From Garcia nutans (Eukaryota; Streptophyta; Magnoliopsida; Malpighiales; Euphorbiaceae), in NCBI GenBank assembly GCA_947685225.1, contig CANTUV010000024.1, positions 21,284,001 to 21,348,000 of the forward strand: a stretch of DNA of 64,000 nt, in the 5' to 3' direction. The translations under genes and the position numbers were made by a program. Numbering within the stretch: position 1 is the first letter of the stretch; every line of letters begins with the position of its first letter. This document shows positions 22,764 through 34,471 of this stretch, in pieces. The notes under the pieces are model-generated. The model did no database searches. It was not told the origin of the DNA and worked only from the letters and a program-made list of their open reading frames with translations.

Positions 22764-25700
22764 CTAGTGACCTTCACCAGGATCAGCTTGAAATCTACTA
22801 GTTGCGCTTAATGGATATGAGACATCTGGTCTAGTACATAACACGACATACATAATAGATCCTATAGCAGAAGCATAAGGAATCTTATTCATTCGATCTC
22901 GCTCATCATATATCATAGGACATTGACTCTTGCTGAGATGAATGCCATGAGACATAGGCAAGAATCCCTTTTTGGAATCTTGCATGTTGAACCTCTTCAA
23001 CACTTTATCTATGTATGTACTTTGACTCAGGCCAATTATCCTTCTAGATCTATCTCTATAGATCTTTATACCAAGGATATAGGTAGCCTCACCTAAGTCT
23101 TTCATTGAGAAAGAATTCCCTAACCAAGTCTTAACCTTTTGCAAGGTAGGGATATCATTCCCAATGAGTAATATGTCATCCACATATAAGACTAAAAACA
23201 CTACTGCACTCCCACTAACCATCTTGTAAACACAAGGTTCATCTTCATTCTTGATGAAACCAAAGTTCCTAACTGTTTCATCAAAATGAAGATTCCAGCT
23301 TCGAGATGCTTGCTTCAATCCATAAATGGATCTTTGAAGCTTGCAAACCTTTGTAGAATTCTCAGGATTTACAAAACCCTCAGGTTGTGTCATATACACA
23401 TCCTCAAGCAAGTTTCCATTAAGGAAAGCGGTTTTGACATCCATTTGCCATATCTCATAATCATAGTATGCTGCAATGGCAATGAGAATTCTAACAGACT
23501 TAAGCATAGCAACTGGTGAAAAAGTTTCATCATAGTCTATACCATGAGTTTGCTTGAAACCTTTTGCAACAAGCCTTGCTTTATAGGTCTGCACATTCCC
23601 ATCCATGTCAGTTTTCTTCTTGAAAACCCATTTGCAACCAATAGTCTTAATACCCTCTGGAGGATCAATTAAAGACCAAACTTGGTTGTCAAACATAGAT
23701 TGCATCTCAGATTTCATGGCTCCAAGCCATTTGTCTGAATCTGGACCTGACACAGCTTCTTGATAGGTAGTAGGCTCATCTTGATCTATGAGCATTACTT
23801 CACTATCATCAGTCATAAGAAATCCATATCTCTCTAGCTGATGACGTGTCCTATCAGACCTGCGAGGGATTTGTGTTACATCTTCAGACTCCACAACTAT
23901 TTGTGGTTCTGAAATAGGCTCTATAGACGGCTCAATGATTTCTTGTGGTACTTGAGTTTCCTCAAGTTCTACTATACTCCCACTAGTTCTCTTAGAAAGA
24001 AATTCCTTTTCCAAAAAGATCCCATTTCTAGCAACAAACACTTTGTTCTCTGAAGGAGTATAGAAATAGTATCCTTTAGTTTCCTTAGGATACCCCACAA
24101 AATTACATTTGATAGACTTTGGAGCTAACTTATCTGAAACTGGTCTTTTCACATAAACTTCACAACCCCAAATCTTAAGAAAAGACAAACTAGGTGTCTT
24201 ACCTGTCCATATCTCATATGGTGTCTTTTCAACCGCCTTAGATGGTACACGGTTCAGAATGAATGCAGCTGTCTCCAAGGCATGACCCCAAAAAGATAAA
24301 GGAAGATCCGCTTGACTCATCATTGATCGAACCATATCTAATAGAGTTCGATTTCTCCTTTCAGAAACTCCATTCCACTGTGGAGTTCCTGGAGGAGTCA
24401 GTTGTGAAATAATTCCACAATCCCTTAGATGATCATCAAACTCTTGGCTCAAATATTCACCACCTCGATCTGATCGAAGTTGTTTAATTGTTTTACCAAG
24501 TTGATTTTGTACTTCATTTTGAAAAATTCTAAACATTTCAAAAGACTCATGCTTATGTTTCATTAGGTAGACATAGCCATACCTACTAAAATCATCAGTA
24601 AAAGTAATGAAGTATCGAAATCCTCCTCTGGCACTAATGCTAAAAGGACCACATACATCTGTATGTATCAAGCCCAATAAATCATTAGCCCTTTCACTAT
24701 GCCCAGTAAAAGGATCCTTTGTCATCTTACCAAGCAAACAAGACTCACATGTTTCAAATGATTCAAAATCAAATGAATCTAATAATCCATCTTGATGGAG
24801 CTTAGAAATGCGTTTCTCATTTATATGGCTAAGGTGACAATGCCATAAATAAGTAGGGTTTAACTCATTTGGCTTAGTTCTCTTAGAAGTTATGTTATAG
24901 ATATCATTACCATTAGAATCATTAAGATTAAGGATATAAAGGCCATTATAAGAATTTTCAATACCATAAAGCAAATCATTTTTATCAAAAATAGAACATT
25001 TCTTATTCTTAATAAAAAATGAATAACCTTCATCATCCAAAACAGATACTGAAATAAGATTCCTACTCATAGTAGGAACATAAAAGCAATTGTTCAAAAT
25101 TAACAAAAATCCATTGGGCATAACAAGTTCATAAGTTCCTACAGCTATAGCAGCAACTCTTGCTCTATTGCCAACACGTAGGTCCACTTCGCCCTTCTTC
25201 AGCATCCTACTCCTTTTGAGTCCCTGCATATTTGTACAAATATGAGATCCACATCCGGTATCTAATACCCAGGAAGAAGGAATAGATAAATTAATTTCTA
25301 TAACATAAATACCTGAAGATGTAGTCGCACTACCCTTCAACTTCTTTAACTCATCCAAATAGAGTTGACAATTTCTCTTCCAATGCCCAGGCTTGTTGCA
25401 ATGGAAACAAGTCCCTTCCTTAGGAACTTTAGCCTTAGGTTCAGGTTTTGGTTTAGCTTGTCCCTTGGACCCTTTAGCACCTTTTGCCTTACCCTTGCCT
25501 TTAGTATATTTGGCTTTCTTTTTCATTTGTTTAATATTGACATTCAATATTTGGGTAGGCTTTTTGATATTCCCCTCAGCAGTTTTGAGCATACCATGTA
25601 GCTCAGGAATGGATTTCTCCATGTCATTCATGTTATAGTTCATGACAAACTGTGAGAAACTGCTAGGTAATGAATTTAGGATCAAATCCGTGGAGAGTTC

Positions 25701-25790
25701 TAAACTCAGGGGATATCCAAGTCTAGCAAGGTGATCTAGATAGCCTTTCATCTTCAAAACATGAGCACTAACAGATTCACCTTCAGACAT
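22764..25790 (-). CDS. pol: Copia-2 polyprotein: Gag end, protease, integrase, RT
   Basis: A 1008-residue open frame. Residues 128-141 form a CCHC knuckle (CFHCNKPGHWKRNC); DTG at 177-179 is the protease active site. Then the pre-integrase zinc motif (LWHCHLSHINEKRI, CESCLLGK), integrase core with HTDVCGPF, LRSDRGGEY and GVSERRNRTLL, and RT with ARLVAKGFKQTHGIDYDETFSPV, WQMDVKTAFLNGNL, SIYGLKQASRSW and the catalytic LYVDDILL. It is in frame with the Gag start at 26174 but separated by one TAA. It ends at TAG 22766-22764 after FQADPGEGH, before RNase H. The domains look well kept, so this copy decayed recently. Confidence 0.92.
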   Translation of the reverse strand: MSEGESVSAHVLKMKGYLDHLARLGYPLSLELSTDLILNSLPSSFSQFVMNYNMNDMEKSIPELHGMLKTAEGNIKKPTQILNVNIKQMKKKAKYTKGKGKAKGAKGSKGQAKPKPEPKAKVPKEGTCFHCNKPGHWKRNCQLYLDELKKLKGSATTSSGIYVIEINLSIPSSWVLDTGCGSHICTNMQGLKRSRMLKKGEVDLRVGNRARVAAIAVGTYELVMPNGFLLILNNCFYVPTMSRNLISVSVLDDEGYSFFIKNKKCSIFDKNDLLYGIENSYNGLYILNLNDSNGNDIYNITSKRTKPNELNPTYLWHCHLSHINEKRISKLHQDGLLDSFDFESFETCESCLLGKMTKDPFTGHSERANDLLGLIHTDVCGPFSISARGGFRYFITFTDDFSRYGYVYLMKHKHESFEMFRIFQNEVQNQLGKTIKQLRSDRGGEYLSQEFDDHLRDCGIISQLTPPGTPQWNGVSERRNRTLLDMVRSMMSQADLPLSFWGHALETAAFILNRVPSKAVEKTPYEIWTGKTPSLSFLKIWGCEVYVKRPVSDKLAPKSIKCNFVGYPKETKGYYFYTPSENKVFVARNGIFLEKEFLSKRTSGSIVELEETQVPQEIIEPSIEPISEPQIVVESEDVTQIPRRSDRTRHQLERYGFLMTDDSEVMLIDQDEPTTYQEAVSGPDSDKWLGAMKSEMQSMFDNQVWSLIDPPEGIKTIGCKWVFKKKTDMDGNVQTYKARLVAKGFKQTHGIDYDETFSPVAMLKSVRILIAIAAYYDYEIWQMDVKTAFLNGNLLEDVYMTQPEGFVNPENSTKVCKLQRSIYGLKQASRSWNLHFDETVRNFGFIKNEDEPCVYKMVSGSAVVFLVLYVDDILLIGNDIPTLQKVKTWLGNSFSMKDLGEATYILGIKIYRDRSRRIIGLSQSTYIDKVLKRFNMQDSKKGFLPMSHGIHLSKSQCPMIYDERDRMNKIPYASAIGSIMYVVLCTRPDVSYPLSATSRFQADPGEGH

Positions 25791-26174
25791 TTTACAGTCA
25801 AATAATGCAACAGCGGTGTTAAACCTATCTTGCCTAGCCTGTTGTTGGAAAGCTTATTTGAGATGCACACTCATCTCATAAGCCTCTAAGTGTTCCAAAT
25901 CCTTCTGAAGTCCTGGACACATAGTAGCCAACATAAGACATCCTATGTCGTTGGAATCATCCACATGCTTCTTATGCTTACTCTTAGCAGCATTAGAAGC
26001 ATCAGCAGGAGGTGGGTCAGGGATAGCTTCATCAAGCACGTAGGACTTTTTCTCTTGTTTGAGAACAATTCTCAGGTTCCTAAACCAGTCAACAAAATTA
26101 GTCCCACATTCTTTCAGTTTTTCCTTCTCAAGGATAGATCGCAGTGATAAGGTGGAATTGTTATTAGCAGCCAT
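25791..26174 (-). pseudogene. gag: Gag N-terminal part of Copia-2, one in-frame stop
   Basis: ATG at 26174 starts MAANNNSTLSLRSIL, a usual copia Gag opening, followed by FVDWFRNLRIVLKQEKKSYVL and CLMLATMCPGLQKDLE. A TAA at 25854-25856 follows EMSVHLK; the same frame then runs on (AFQQQARQDRFNTAVALF) to the start of the long frame at 25790. Gag and pol were therefore one frame. Gag would form the particle; a single nonsense change truncates it to 106 residues. Confidence 0.88.
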
Positions 26175-27154
26175 CTATTGATAAATATGCAAAGTCAAAT
26201 TTTAATTAATAATGAGGTTAAAATTATTTAAACTCCTACTAAAATATAACCCTCTAAAGAAAAATTTTAGTAGGCTAAGATCCGTATTTCACTTAATTCT
26301 AAACTCAGCTTTGGCCTTAAAATCAAGTTATTTAGGTAAGTAACTTCTTTACCAATTACATCTCATGTAACTCTTAGTAATTATGGAATATTGACATCAT
26401 ATGTCATAGCATGTTGAATTCCATCTAATGCCTTAGGCCCAAAACCATTTTGATAGCCTAATTAAGTCTAACCAATTTTAAAACATATGAGTAGCACTAT
26501 TACTCATCCTACTTAGCTAGGAATGTTTAAAGCATATTGCTTTGGCAATACCTACTTTAATACAATCTTAGTTTTGATAGGTGTTCAAAACATGGATGGC
26601 ATTTAGACTTAAATTATTAATGAGGGTTCAACTAAATTATTATCATGTCTTGCATTACATATCATTATATTTTAGCATCCTATATGCATATATATAATTT
26701 ATCACATAAGCATCATATACCAAATGACAAAATATGTAAACGTGACATAGCATGGCCAAACTAAATATGATCTTCAAGAGACCAAATGAAGATCATAAAG
26801 GCAACCCTAGGTGAAAAACCTATCTATTACAACACTTGCAATATTACATATCTTCAAAACTTGTGCTTCCATCACCATGGAACCATCTTCTCCTTGGTAT
26901 GAATCTCCATCACAAACATTATAGCTTGAATCTTCATTTATTACAATAAAAGAAAATCTAACTACTAGTAAAATGAATTACAACAAAATAAACGACACGC
27001 AGGCCGTATTTACCCAAAATTAAGATATGAATAAACCAATCACATAGGTCATAAGGCCATGCTATGCACCATGCCAAGACATCAAACAAACATAACATAT
27101 TCATCACCAACATGTTAAATAGAAACAAATATATTGACATTCTTAATGTCGCGG
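26175..27154 (-). other. Leader remnant of Copia-2, PBS missing
   Basis: Non-coding sequence upstream of Gag. No TGGTATCAGAGC-like PBS was found on the minus strand, and the LTR does not adjoin it. It stops at 27154/27155 where the copied TR1 segment starts. Confidence 0.75.
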
Positions 27155-28130
27155 TAACCCAAATGGAAGCCTTTTGTTGTCTTAGGTAAAAGAGAACTCA
27201 GTTGGCTTTCTGAACCGCCTTTTTATCTTTTTTCTTTTCTCTTTTCCTTTTTCCTTTTGTCCTTTTTTCTTTTGTCCTTTTTTCTCTTTTTTTTAGTTCT
27301 AGCTCAAACAGAGTTGTCTTGTTTGTATTAACTTGGGCTTCCAATAATGGATGAGTGGAGTAACATAAATCTTCTTTAACAGGGATAAATCATTTGTTAC
27401 TCTGATGTTGATGTTATCTTGATATATTAGAGATATTAAGGAAACTTCAACTACCTTTATGGTTTTGAGAACATCAACTATCCTTATGGTCTTGAAAACA
27501 TCAACTATCCTTATGGTCTTGAGAGTTCAACTATCTTCATGGTATTCATTTCTTTCTTTGATCTTCTTGCCTCTTCATATTAGTGATCATAAGATTTGTC
27601 AAAAGTATCACAACAGTTCAGGGTAGGTTGTTGAGGTTATATGCCAATGAAAAGAAAGCTAAAATTTTATGAAGGCTCAAAGGGACAACTAGAGATTGAT
27701 ATTTAATGGATGGATACTAGTTGTTGGATAACCAAACAATGCCTAGATCATTTCTCTCTTTAAATAAGCAGAGTTCAATTTCGCCTCGAAAGTTTGTCAA
27801 AGCATGTTCTAAGACTGACTAGGATCTAGACAAAGATAATTATGCAGGAGCCCTCTCTAAGTAAGCATACACAACTCAATGCTATAAAGCAATTCCCTCA
27901 TCTAGTAAAGTCATTCAAGTCATGATGCCTAGGCACATTAATTCATGAATTATCAAGCTAGATTCCTCATTGGTTGAGCATCAAAATGAACAAAGACCAA
28001 CAAAAATTTTGATGAAAGTAATTTATTCAAACAAATTTAAATTTGAAAAACACGATAGTTCCAATTAAAGAAAGTAAAATTGAAAAGCAACATTCAAGCT
28101 AAGGAAAGTTCGTTGAGTTTAAGCTTCTTT
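27155..28130 (-). repeat. Second copy of TR1 sequence 19780-20757 inside Copia-2
   Basis: Nearly identical to 19780-20757 (only a few differences by eye), including the TCTTT next to the LTR. Together with the adjoining LTR the duplicated block is 2407 bp at both places (19780-22186; 27155-29561). It replaces the LTR-proximal leader and PBS. Confidence 0.92.
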
Positions 28131-29561
28131 TGTTAGGAAATCAAGGAGATCACAGCAAACCAAAAACACGCAGCGGAAAAATTTGATCTTTGATTTCCCA
28201 TCAGGATCCATGCTGTTCGTTTAATTCGATAAAAGTGTTCAAAGAACTAACCTGTTGATGATTAGAAATCACAGTTTGGAAGAGATGCCTCGATCGCGAA
28301 ACACCCTCTATCACGTATCCACACGAACGCTTCCGTCTGGAGTGCTAGCTCTCTACAACGGCGAAGGCTGAAAAAACATTTTCTCTAAAACGTATTAGGG
28401 TTCCTTCTTTTTTTTCATTCTGCTTTTATTTTCTAAAGTTACCTATCAGAAGAATTAATGTCTGGAGTGAATATAATCACTCCAGAATCCAATTCAAAAT
28501 TGGATAAGGTAAGTCAAATTCAAAATCCAAATCTAATTAGGATTCTGAATATATTATCTAATAATATATATAATTGGATAAGGTAAATCAAATTCAGAAT
28601 CCAAATCTAGTTAGGATTCTGAATATATTATCTAATAATATATATATAAAATGAAAATAATAATAATAATAAATATTAATATCTAATATTAATATTATTA
28701 ATATTATATCCAGCCCAAAGCGCATTCTTGTGTGTGACCCGATAGGCCCATATTAATTGGCAGTCAATTTAATCTCTATTAAACCAACAAGTCATAATTG
28801 GCCTCTAGCAAGGCGTTACAACTACCCAATTAATATAAGGAATGTCCAATTTGCCTAATAATAGTACATGCATTAATCCCTTTGTCACACGATATCTAGC
28901 TTGAACATAAGTCATGGTCAACGTCATACTTATATTGTCCAAACTTATGATTACTTGATCTCCAAGTAGACTGATAAAAACAAATGAAATTGATCACACT
29001 ATCAATTCATTTGAGCACGGCCATGCATTTCACAGTCTCACTTATCGAGGGGCCCAAAAGTTATCTCTCTCAAAGTGAGGGACAAATTCTATCTTGATTG
29101 TTCATTATCCTCTACATAATTTCTATCATATATGATCATAACCTTTATTACTATCCAGTTACGGATAATGTTTGATCATGTCAAAATATAATAGTCCTTA
29201 TATTGGAAACTATGACAATCTCAAGTCAAAGAATTAATACATAACTATCATGAGATTTACTTATGACACTAACCCATGTAGTAATCTCATGATGGGTCTA
29301 TCCAATACATTGTTCTCTAACAAGTATCAATGAAATTGATTTGTATCACTATACACATAACCATCTGATGATTATCAAATCAATGGTCATACTGGTTAAG
29401 AATTAATTTTTTTTTTATCTCTATAATAATAATAAACCAGGGACAAATATCAAAATTGTGTAACATGCAAACAAGCAATAATGATAATAAAACCTCATTT
29501 ATTAATAATGAATGTATAACATAAAGATCCAAATAAATGGCCTAGGGCACATACACTAACA
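28131..29561 (-). repeat. 5' LTR of Copia-2
   Basis: 1431 bp partner of 20758-22186, followed on the right by TSD TCTTT (29562-29566) and TR1 gag. Confidence 0.93.
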
Positions 29562-29566
29562 TCTTT

Positions 29567-31122
29567 TCCCTTCACATCTTCAATATTTCCATCTTGAAAG
29601 GATGATAAAACAAAATATTCTTCCAATCCTTTTCCCACCATGAAGGTTGCCAGTGGAGGTACTCTATTAAACCTTGGTAATGGATTGTCTTTGGTGTTAG
29701 GCTTATCTGACTCGGGTAGCTTTCCACTATCAATAAAATCTTGGATCTCATGCCTTAATTGGGTATATCTATCAGTCTCATGTCCTTGAGTCTGATGATA
29801 TTGACAAAAAGCCTTAGTATCAAAATTTTGGGGGTAATGGACTAGGAAAAGGTCGAGGAGCCAACGGTTGCAAGAACCCTTTCTTTTGCAGCTTGTTGAA
29901 AACCCAAGATAGAGGTTTCCCCAATTCTGAGAATTGTCTCATTCCTCCTTGACTAGTGGCATTAATATCAACTTCTTTTTGTGTGCTTTGATTGGCCGAC
30001 TGGTAGTTCCCTTTCTCATTCCTTTTTATTGAAAAGTGATTCTTCTCCCTTTCCCACTCTTCAATTTGTAGACTAACTTGGAGAAGATCTTTAAAATCCC
30101 TTATAAGGGTGTGAGACATCCTTTCACAGAGATTGGGCAGGACACCTCTCACGATCATCCTTATTTGATCAGATTCATCGAGCCTCTTCTTGAGCAAAGC
30201 AGCCTTGTTTCTCTATCTCTTCCCATAGTCCACAAAATTCTCATTTGGCCTTTGCCTAATGGACTCAACTTCCATTAAGGTAACTTCCAGCTCGACATTG
30301 TACCCATATTGTTGAATAAAAGCCTTGTACAACATGTCCCAATCTTTTTGTGTACCTTCCTCTAAGGTGTTGAACCAATTTTGGACAACAGGACCCAATG
30401 AGAGCATAAAGTACCTTAGAGTTTGAGCCTTAGTAGCTCGAGTAGACTGTATAGCAGTGATATACTACTTCACATGGAGATGAGGATTTCTGGTTCCATC
30501 ATACTTCACAAAAAGATGGCATCTTGAACTTGTACGGAACTTCTTCATCTTGCTCAAACAATTTGTCGATCTCAGACACCTCTTCGGTTTTCAATTTCTT
30601 CTCAAATTTCTTTTCTAAATCAGCAATCATCTTTTCAACATCAGAAGTCTCAGTCTTTTCAATAGTTGCCTTCTCAACAACCTTTGGCTCCTTTTTGTCT
30701 TAAAGATCTTGGTAATATTGAGCCCAATCATCATCATCAATGATTACCTTATCATCATCAAAAGCTACTTCATCAACTTTAGTCTTCCCTTTGTCCTTTG
30801 GCTTCTTTGTGCTAGCGGATGCCTCGGCATGATTCTCTAAGATTGCAGTCAATTGGTTCTTCATGGTCTCAGCTAGGGCCTCTTTTATTTTTGCCATCTT
30901 GGCATTGAGGGCTTCATCCACCATTCTTTGAATTTGTTCGGGCTCCATTGTTTTTGGTGAGCAAGTGATTGAGTTGTTGCTAGATATTTTGTCTCCGGCG
31001 TATGTCGGATTGTTGTAAGCTTTTGAACTATCATAATCTAGGGTTGTGAGCCAGAGAGGATCAATGATATGAGATGCAAATGTATGCATGTATGCATGTA
31101 TGCACAAACAATCAACAAACAA
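29567..31122 (-). pseudogene. gag: Gag of TR1 (Tat/Ogre type), broken
   Basis: Reading leftward: an upstream frame from 31122, with a good start at 30948 (MEPEQIQRMV), an acidic Lys/Asp-rich segment ending DDDDWAQYYQDL and a stop near 30700. A KFEKKLKTEEVSEID segment follows, then a frameshift near 30510. The core at 30407-29820 reads GPVVQNWFNTLEEGTQKDW, AFIQQYGYNVELEVTLMEVE and GVLPNLCERM; a TAG near 30210 replaces a Trp codon found in the family. The C-terminal FCQYHQTQGHETDR...RHEIQDFIDSGKLPE block lies after another shift near 29820. Copia-2 cuts the sequence at 29566, close to the end of gag. Confidence 0.85.
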
Positions 31123-32117
31123 GGATAATTAGGACATTCCTTCCAACCTTATAACATCCACACACGAATGGCGAGTCTCTTTTCCTAGGTATATGGTTAA
31201 CAAAATACTAGCATGTGGTATCTTGCTTTCGAATAATTCCCTCGGATGTTTCAACCAATAGTTATATTTTCGAAAATGGAAATCAATCCATGATAATTCC
31301 CATTAATTAGGTTTTGATCCATCCAACCAACTAAAGTAGCTTTTATGCTATATTGGATTAAAACTAAATTAAAAGGTTTATCATAGATAGATTTCTCACT
31401 TGAAAAAGGTAATTAATGATTCATGCCAAAAACAAGCCCATGGTTAATTTGTTCTTAGTGTAAACTAGGCCCACAATTGATTTTTGGTATTTCTTAATTG
31501 ACCTAAATATTTTCGCAAGCTCTTTTTAAGGAGAGGTTGGATAAAAACAATTTTGTTTCTACTCCCATAAAAAGATTTTAGACAAAATAGATCTTGAGCT
31601 TAGTATTTGGGCCACGAGCCAAAGAATTTTTGATATGTTTTTAGAAAAATTTTATGTCCAAAGACCATCTTGAAAAATTTTGAAAATAGCTTTGGTCTTT
31701 TGGAATTTCTAAAGAAAAATTTATTTTGAGCTTACAATGTACTTAGGTCATATTAGAAATAGAACAAACCAAATAAGCCATGATTTAAGCCAAGATAAAT
31801 AAACCATAGTCAAACAACATGCATTTGGGGTAAAACCTAAAGAAAGTAACTAGGCCATTACATGAGCTTTAGTCTTTGGGTAAAAAGGCTTAGGTTTCCA
31901 TAGCAAGTATATACCAAATGGTACGAGGCTATGAGTGGTTATGCCATGCTCAATCTCCATACCTTGAGTAAAAGTATGGTATCCCTTACATAACACAACA
32001 CGGGTAACACGGGCGTCCTAACTCACGCACACAATGCAATATAATATGATGCAATGGATAATATCATTATAAGAAAGAATAAAATAATATAAAGACCAAC
32101 GGAATCAACTTCTCTTA
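31123..32117 (-). other. 5' leader of TR1
   Basis: Non-coding. It parallels the leaders of E (49497-50390) and H (59893-60786): GTGTGCGTGAGTTAGGACGC near the PBS, GGGATACCATACTTTTACTC, GCATGGCATAACCACTCATAG and alternating GGCCCA/TGGGCC words. The ~1-kb untranslated leader may hold packaging signals; this is inference. Confidence 0.75.
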
Positions 32118-32135
32118 TCCCTAGTGGAGTCGCCA
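32118..32135 (-). promoter_or_regulatory. Primer binding site of TR1
   Basis: Element strand TGGCGACTCCACTAGGGA, one base after the LTR end. This is the type I recall for Ogre/Tat elements (tRNA-Arg); the tRNA was not checked. Confidence 0.8.
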
Positions 32136-32136
32136 C

Positions 32137-34266
32137 TGTGAGCGGGGATTTTCGCCCCCTCTCCCGGTGGAATGGTTCTTGCGACTTCGGCACTCTTTAT
32201 GCTCGGGGCCTTAGAGAACACGGACCTAAGTCCGGAGAAAATGGAGTCGCCACCCGGACGGGCAGGGAAAAAGAAAGGGGTGGATGACTCAATTTCTAAG
32301 GAATCCCCAACCCCTAATGGGTTTGAAAAGTTGGGTACGTGTGGGGAAGGTGAGAAATGACCCAGCACCCCCACAACGCCCGGTTCATTGGAACCGGCCT
32401 CCTTTACAGGTCTTAATATTATAAAATTCATAAATATAACGACATTATCCATATTGCACACAATAAAAAGAAAGCATCATTATATTAAAATCAAAGTAAT
32501 GACCAAGCAAAATAAAACAAATAAATGGATACCCATCCGAAGATAGAAACATGTCCTTACATCCCATGCCTAAATAGGACACCTACCGAAAGGTAGAAAT
32601 ATGTCCTTTACATTGGTTCTAAAATAGAAAAGCAATTTAAATTACATGATATTTAACCAATGAGGTATCCACCAAGTGAAAACATACCTCTTACAACATT
32701 TGGAAATGTAAATAAATTGATAAAAGTAAATAACAATTCATAATAAATAAATCATTTATCAAAGGTATTAAACATCAATCGAAAGTAAACATCCATCCAT
32801 GATAAATTAAATAAACAAAACATTGAACTTAAATGAATTAAAGCATATAAAATAAATCAAAGCGTAATCAAATATAGAATTTAAATAAGGCAAATAAAAA
32901 TCTATATTATAGCTATTGTTTCCATTTAGGGTTCTTTATTTCATGTGTTAGGGTTTTGGAATTTAGGGAATTTAGGCTACTATGATTTTAGGGGAATTAA
33001 AATGGATTAAAGATTTTATGTTTTAAAAGGTTGGTAAAACTCTTTGATTAACCAAACTGGGTTTGTGATGTAAAATCGTGAAATTAGGGTTTGGACACTT
33101 TAAAATGCTTTTGATTTATGGTTTCAAGCTTACTCTATGAAATTAAAATATTTGTGTTTTTATGGTTTTTAAAGTTTTAAAGGATTAGGGTTTTAAAACT
33201 TTAGGGTTTAAGGTTTTAAAGGGGTTAGGGTTTACTATTTTACATTTTGGAATTGAATTAAGGTTTTAAGACTTTTGAATTAGGGTTTCGGGTAATGAAT
33301 TTATTTTAGGATTTGGAAAGACAATTGACAATTTCATGAAGTTTTATGAATTTAAACAAACGATTTAAAGCTTATAAGAGCAAAAAATATATTTTTAAGG
33401 CTTTTGGAAGGAAACAGAACACAAATTAAAGTTTTGATAATTTGGAAAGCAAATCTTAGTTTTGGGGTTTTGGAAATAAAGCCACAATTTAAGATTTTCA
33501 TACTTCAGAAAAGGTGAATTGAGATTATGAGGCTTTTGAATTAAAAGACACAATTTCATAATCTAAGCTACTGTGAGGAAATTAAACAATTGATACATAC
33601 CTCCTATTAATGGTTCCTCCAAAAAAAAAAATCTTCTTGGATGAACAAAAACAAAGGCCGTTGTTGCCTTTGATGAATTGTTAATGGCTTTGCTTTTTCT
33701 TCTCTCAAAAGGTCAGATTGATTTCATTGCTTTCCTACTCAGTTTTGGTTTCAAACTCTCCCAATCTTCATCCCAATTTCTGCTTTATTTCTCATTGATT
33801 GTTTTAGTCCTTATTTATATAAGAAATCTATTTGTAATTCTAATTATTCATGGCATACAATATTGAATAAGAAAAGGAAACCGAAACCTAATTGTATTAG
33901 GTTTCAAAAAATTTGCGTCGAAAAATTTCGCTAGCAAAAAAAATTGCTGCAGAAAAATTGCGATTGCAGAAAAAATTGCTGCAAAAAAAATTGCGTTGGC
34001 GAAAAAGCTGCCGCAGCTGTGGGCGAAATGGGCCTGCGGACCATTTCGCGTAGCCGACCCCCTTTTTTTTATTCATTAATTATTTATTATTATTATTATT
34101 ATTATTCATTTTTTATTAATAAAAATTAGATACTAAACCAAATATTATTTAATTAAGATAACAAAAATTATTTTGAACTAATTAAAATGTATTGGACAAC
34201 CAAAAAATTATTTTGAATTAAATAAAATATATTGGACAGGACTGTGTCAAAAATTAAGGGTCTACA
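32137..34266 (-). repeat. 5' LTR of TR1
   Basis: 2130 bp, element-strand TGTAGACCC...CGCTCACA. AATAC follows on the plus strand at 34267. Teloboxes cluster at 32930-33300. The PBS-like TGGCGACTCCA occurs inside near 32240-32255 on the element strand. Confidence 0.92.
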
Positions 34267-34271
34267 AATAC

Positions 34272-34342
34272 CCTTAAATAAAGTAGGTTAAACTTCATAA
34301 AGCAACACTTAGGGATGATGGATGGAAACACCTTAATGTAGG
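34272..34342 (+). pseudogene. RNase H C-terminus of the SIRE-like copia
   Basis: Continues the frame cut at 15304: after the TSD, CCTTAAATAAA gives PLNK, then after a small indel LNFIKQHLGMMDGNTLM and TAG. This matches the usual DIFTKPL...F...LG ending of SIRE-type RNase H and confirms that 10332-15304 and 34272-34471 are one element. The rest to 34471 is non-coding. Confidence 0.8.
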
Positions 34343-34471
34343 AATTGGAATTGCTTGAGAAATATATTTTACATGATCTAAATTTCCCATTTATATCTAT
34401 TTTTGATCATACATTGAAGCTTCTAATTGAAACACATAATTTCCCTAAAAGTCTTAATTGTTTGGCCTTTC

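Larger units (their letters stand above)
20753..29566 (-). mobile_element. Copia-2: Ty1/copia element with a rearranged 5' end, inserted in TR1
   Basis: Outer ends TGTTAG (20758) and CTAACA (29561), TSD TCTTT at 20753-20757 and 29562-29566. In element orientation: LTR (29561-28131), then 976 bp copied from the flank of the 3' LTR (28130-27155), then leader without a PBS, gag-pol (26174-22207), PPT and 3' LTR (22186-20758). The PBS-bearing start of the internal region is gone. Gag-pol has stops and a 4-base frameshift. Confidence 0.92.
15300..34271 (-). mobile_element. TR1: gag-only, Tat/Ogre-like non-autonomous LTR element, split by Copia-2
   Basis: LTRs at 32137-34266 (5') and 15305-17503 (3') in minus orientation, TSD AATAC at 15300-15304 and 34267-34271. 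The PBS type, leader, Gag and PPT match elements E and H. Without Copia-2 the internal region is about 5.8 kb: leader, gag, then ~3.2 kb of non-coding 3' region with hairpin arrays, PPT and LTR. No protease, RT or integrase is present at any position, so it depends on proteins from elsewhere. It interrupts the RNase H of the SIRE-like element. Confidence 0.9.

Noticed and set aside
24607..25638. Plus-strand ORFs over Copia-2 pol
   Set aside because: Antisense shadows of the minus-strand polyprotein.
20758..29561. Dating Copia-2 from its LTR divergence
   Set aside because: The 5' LTR region was affected by a duplication event, so the LTR pair may not reflect the insertion time.
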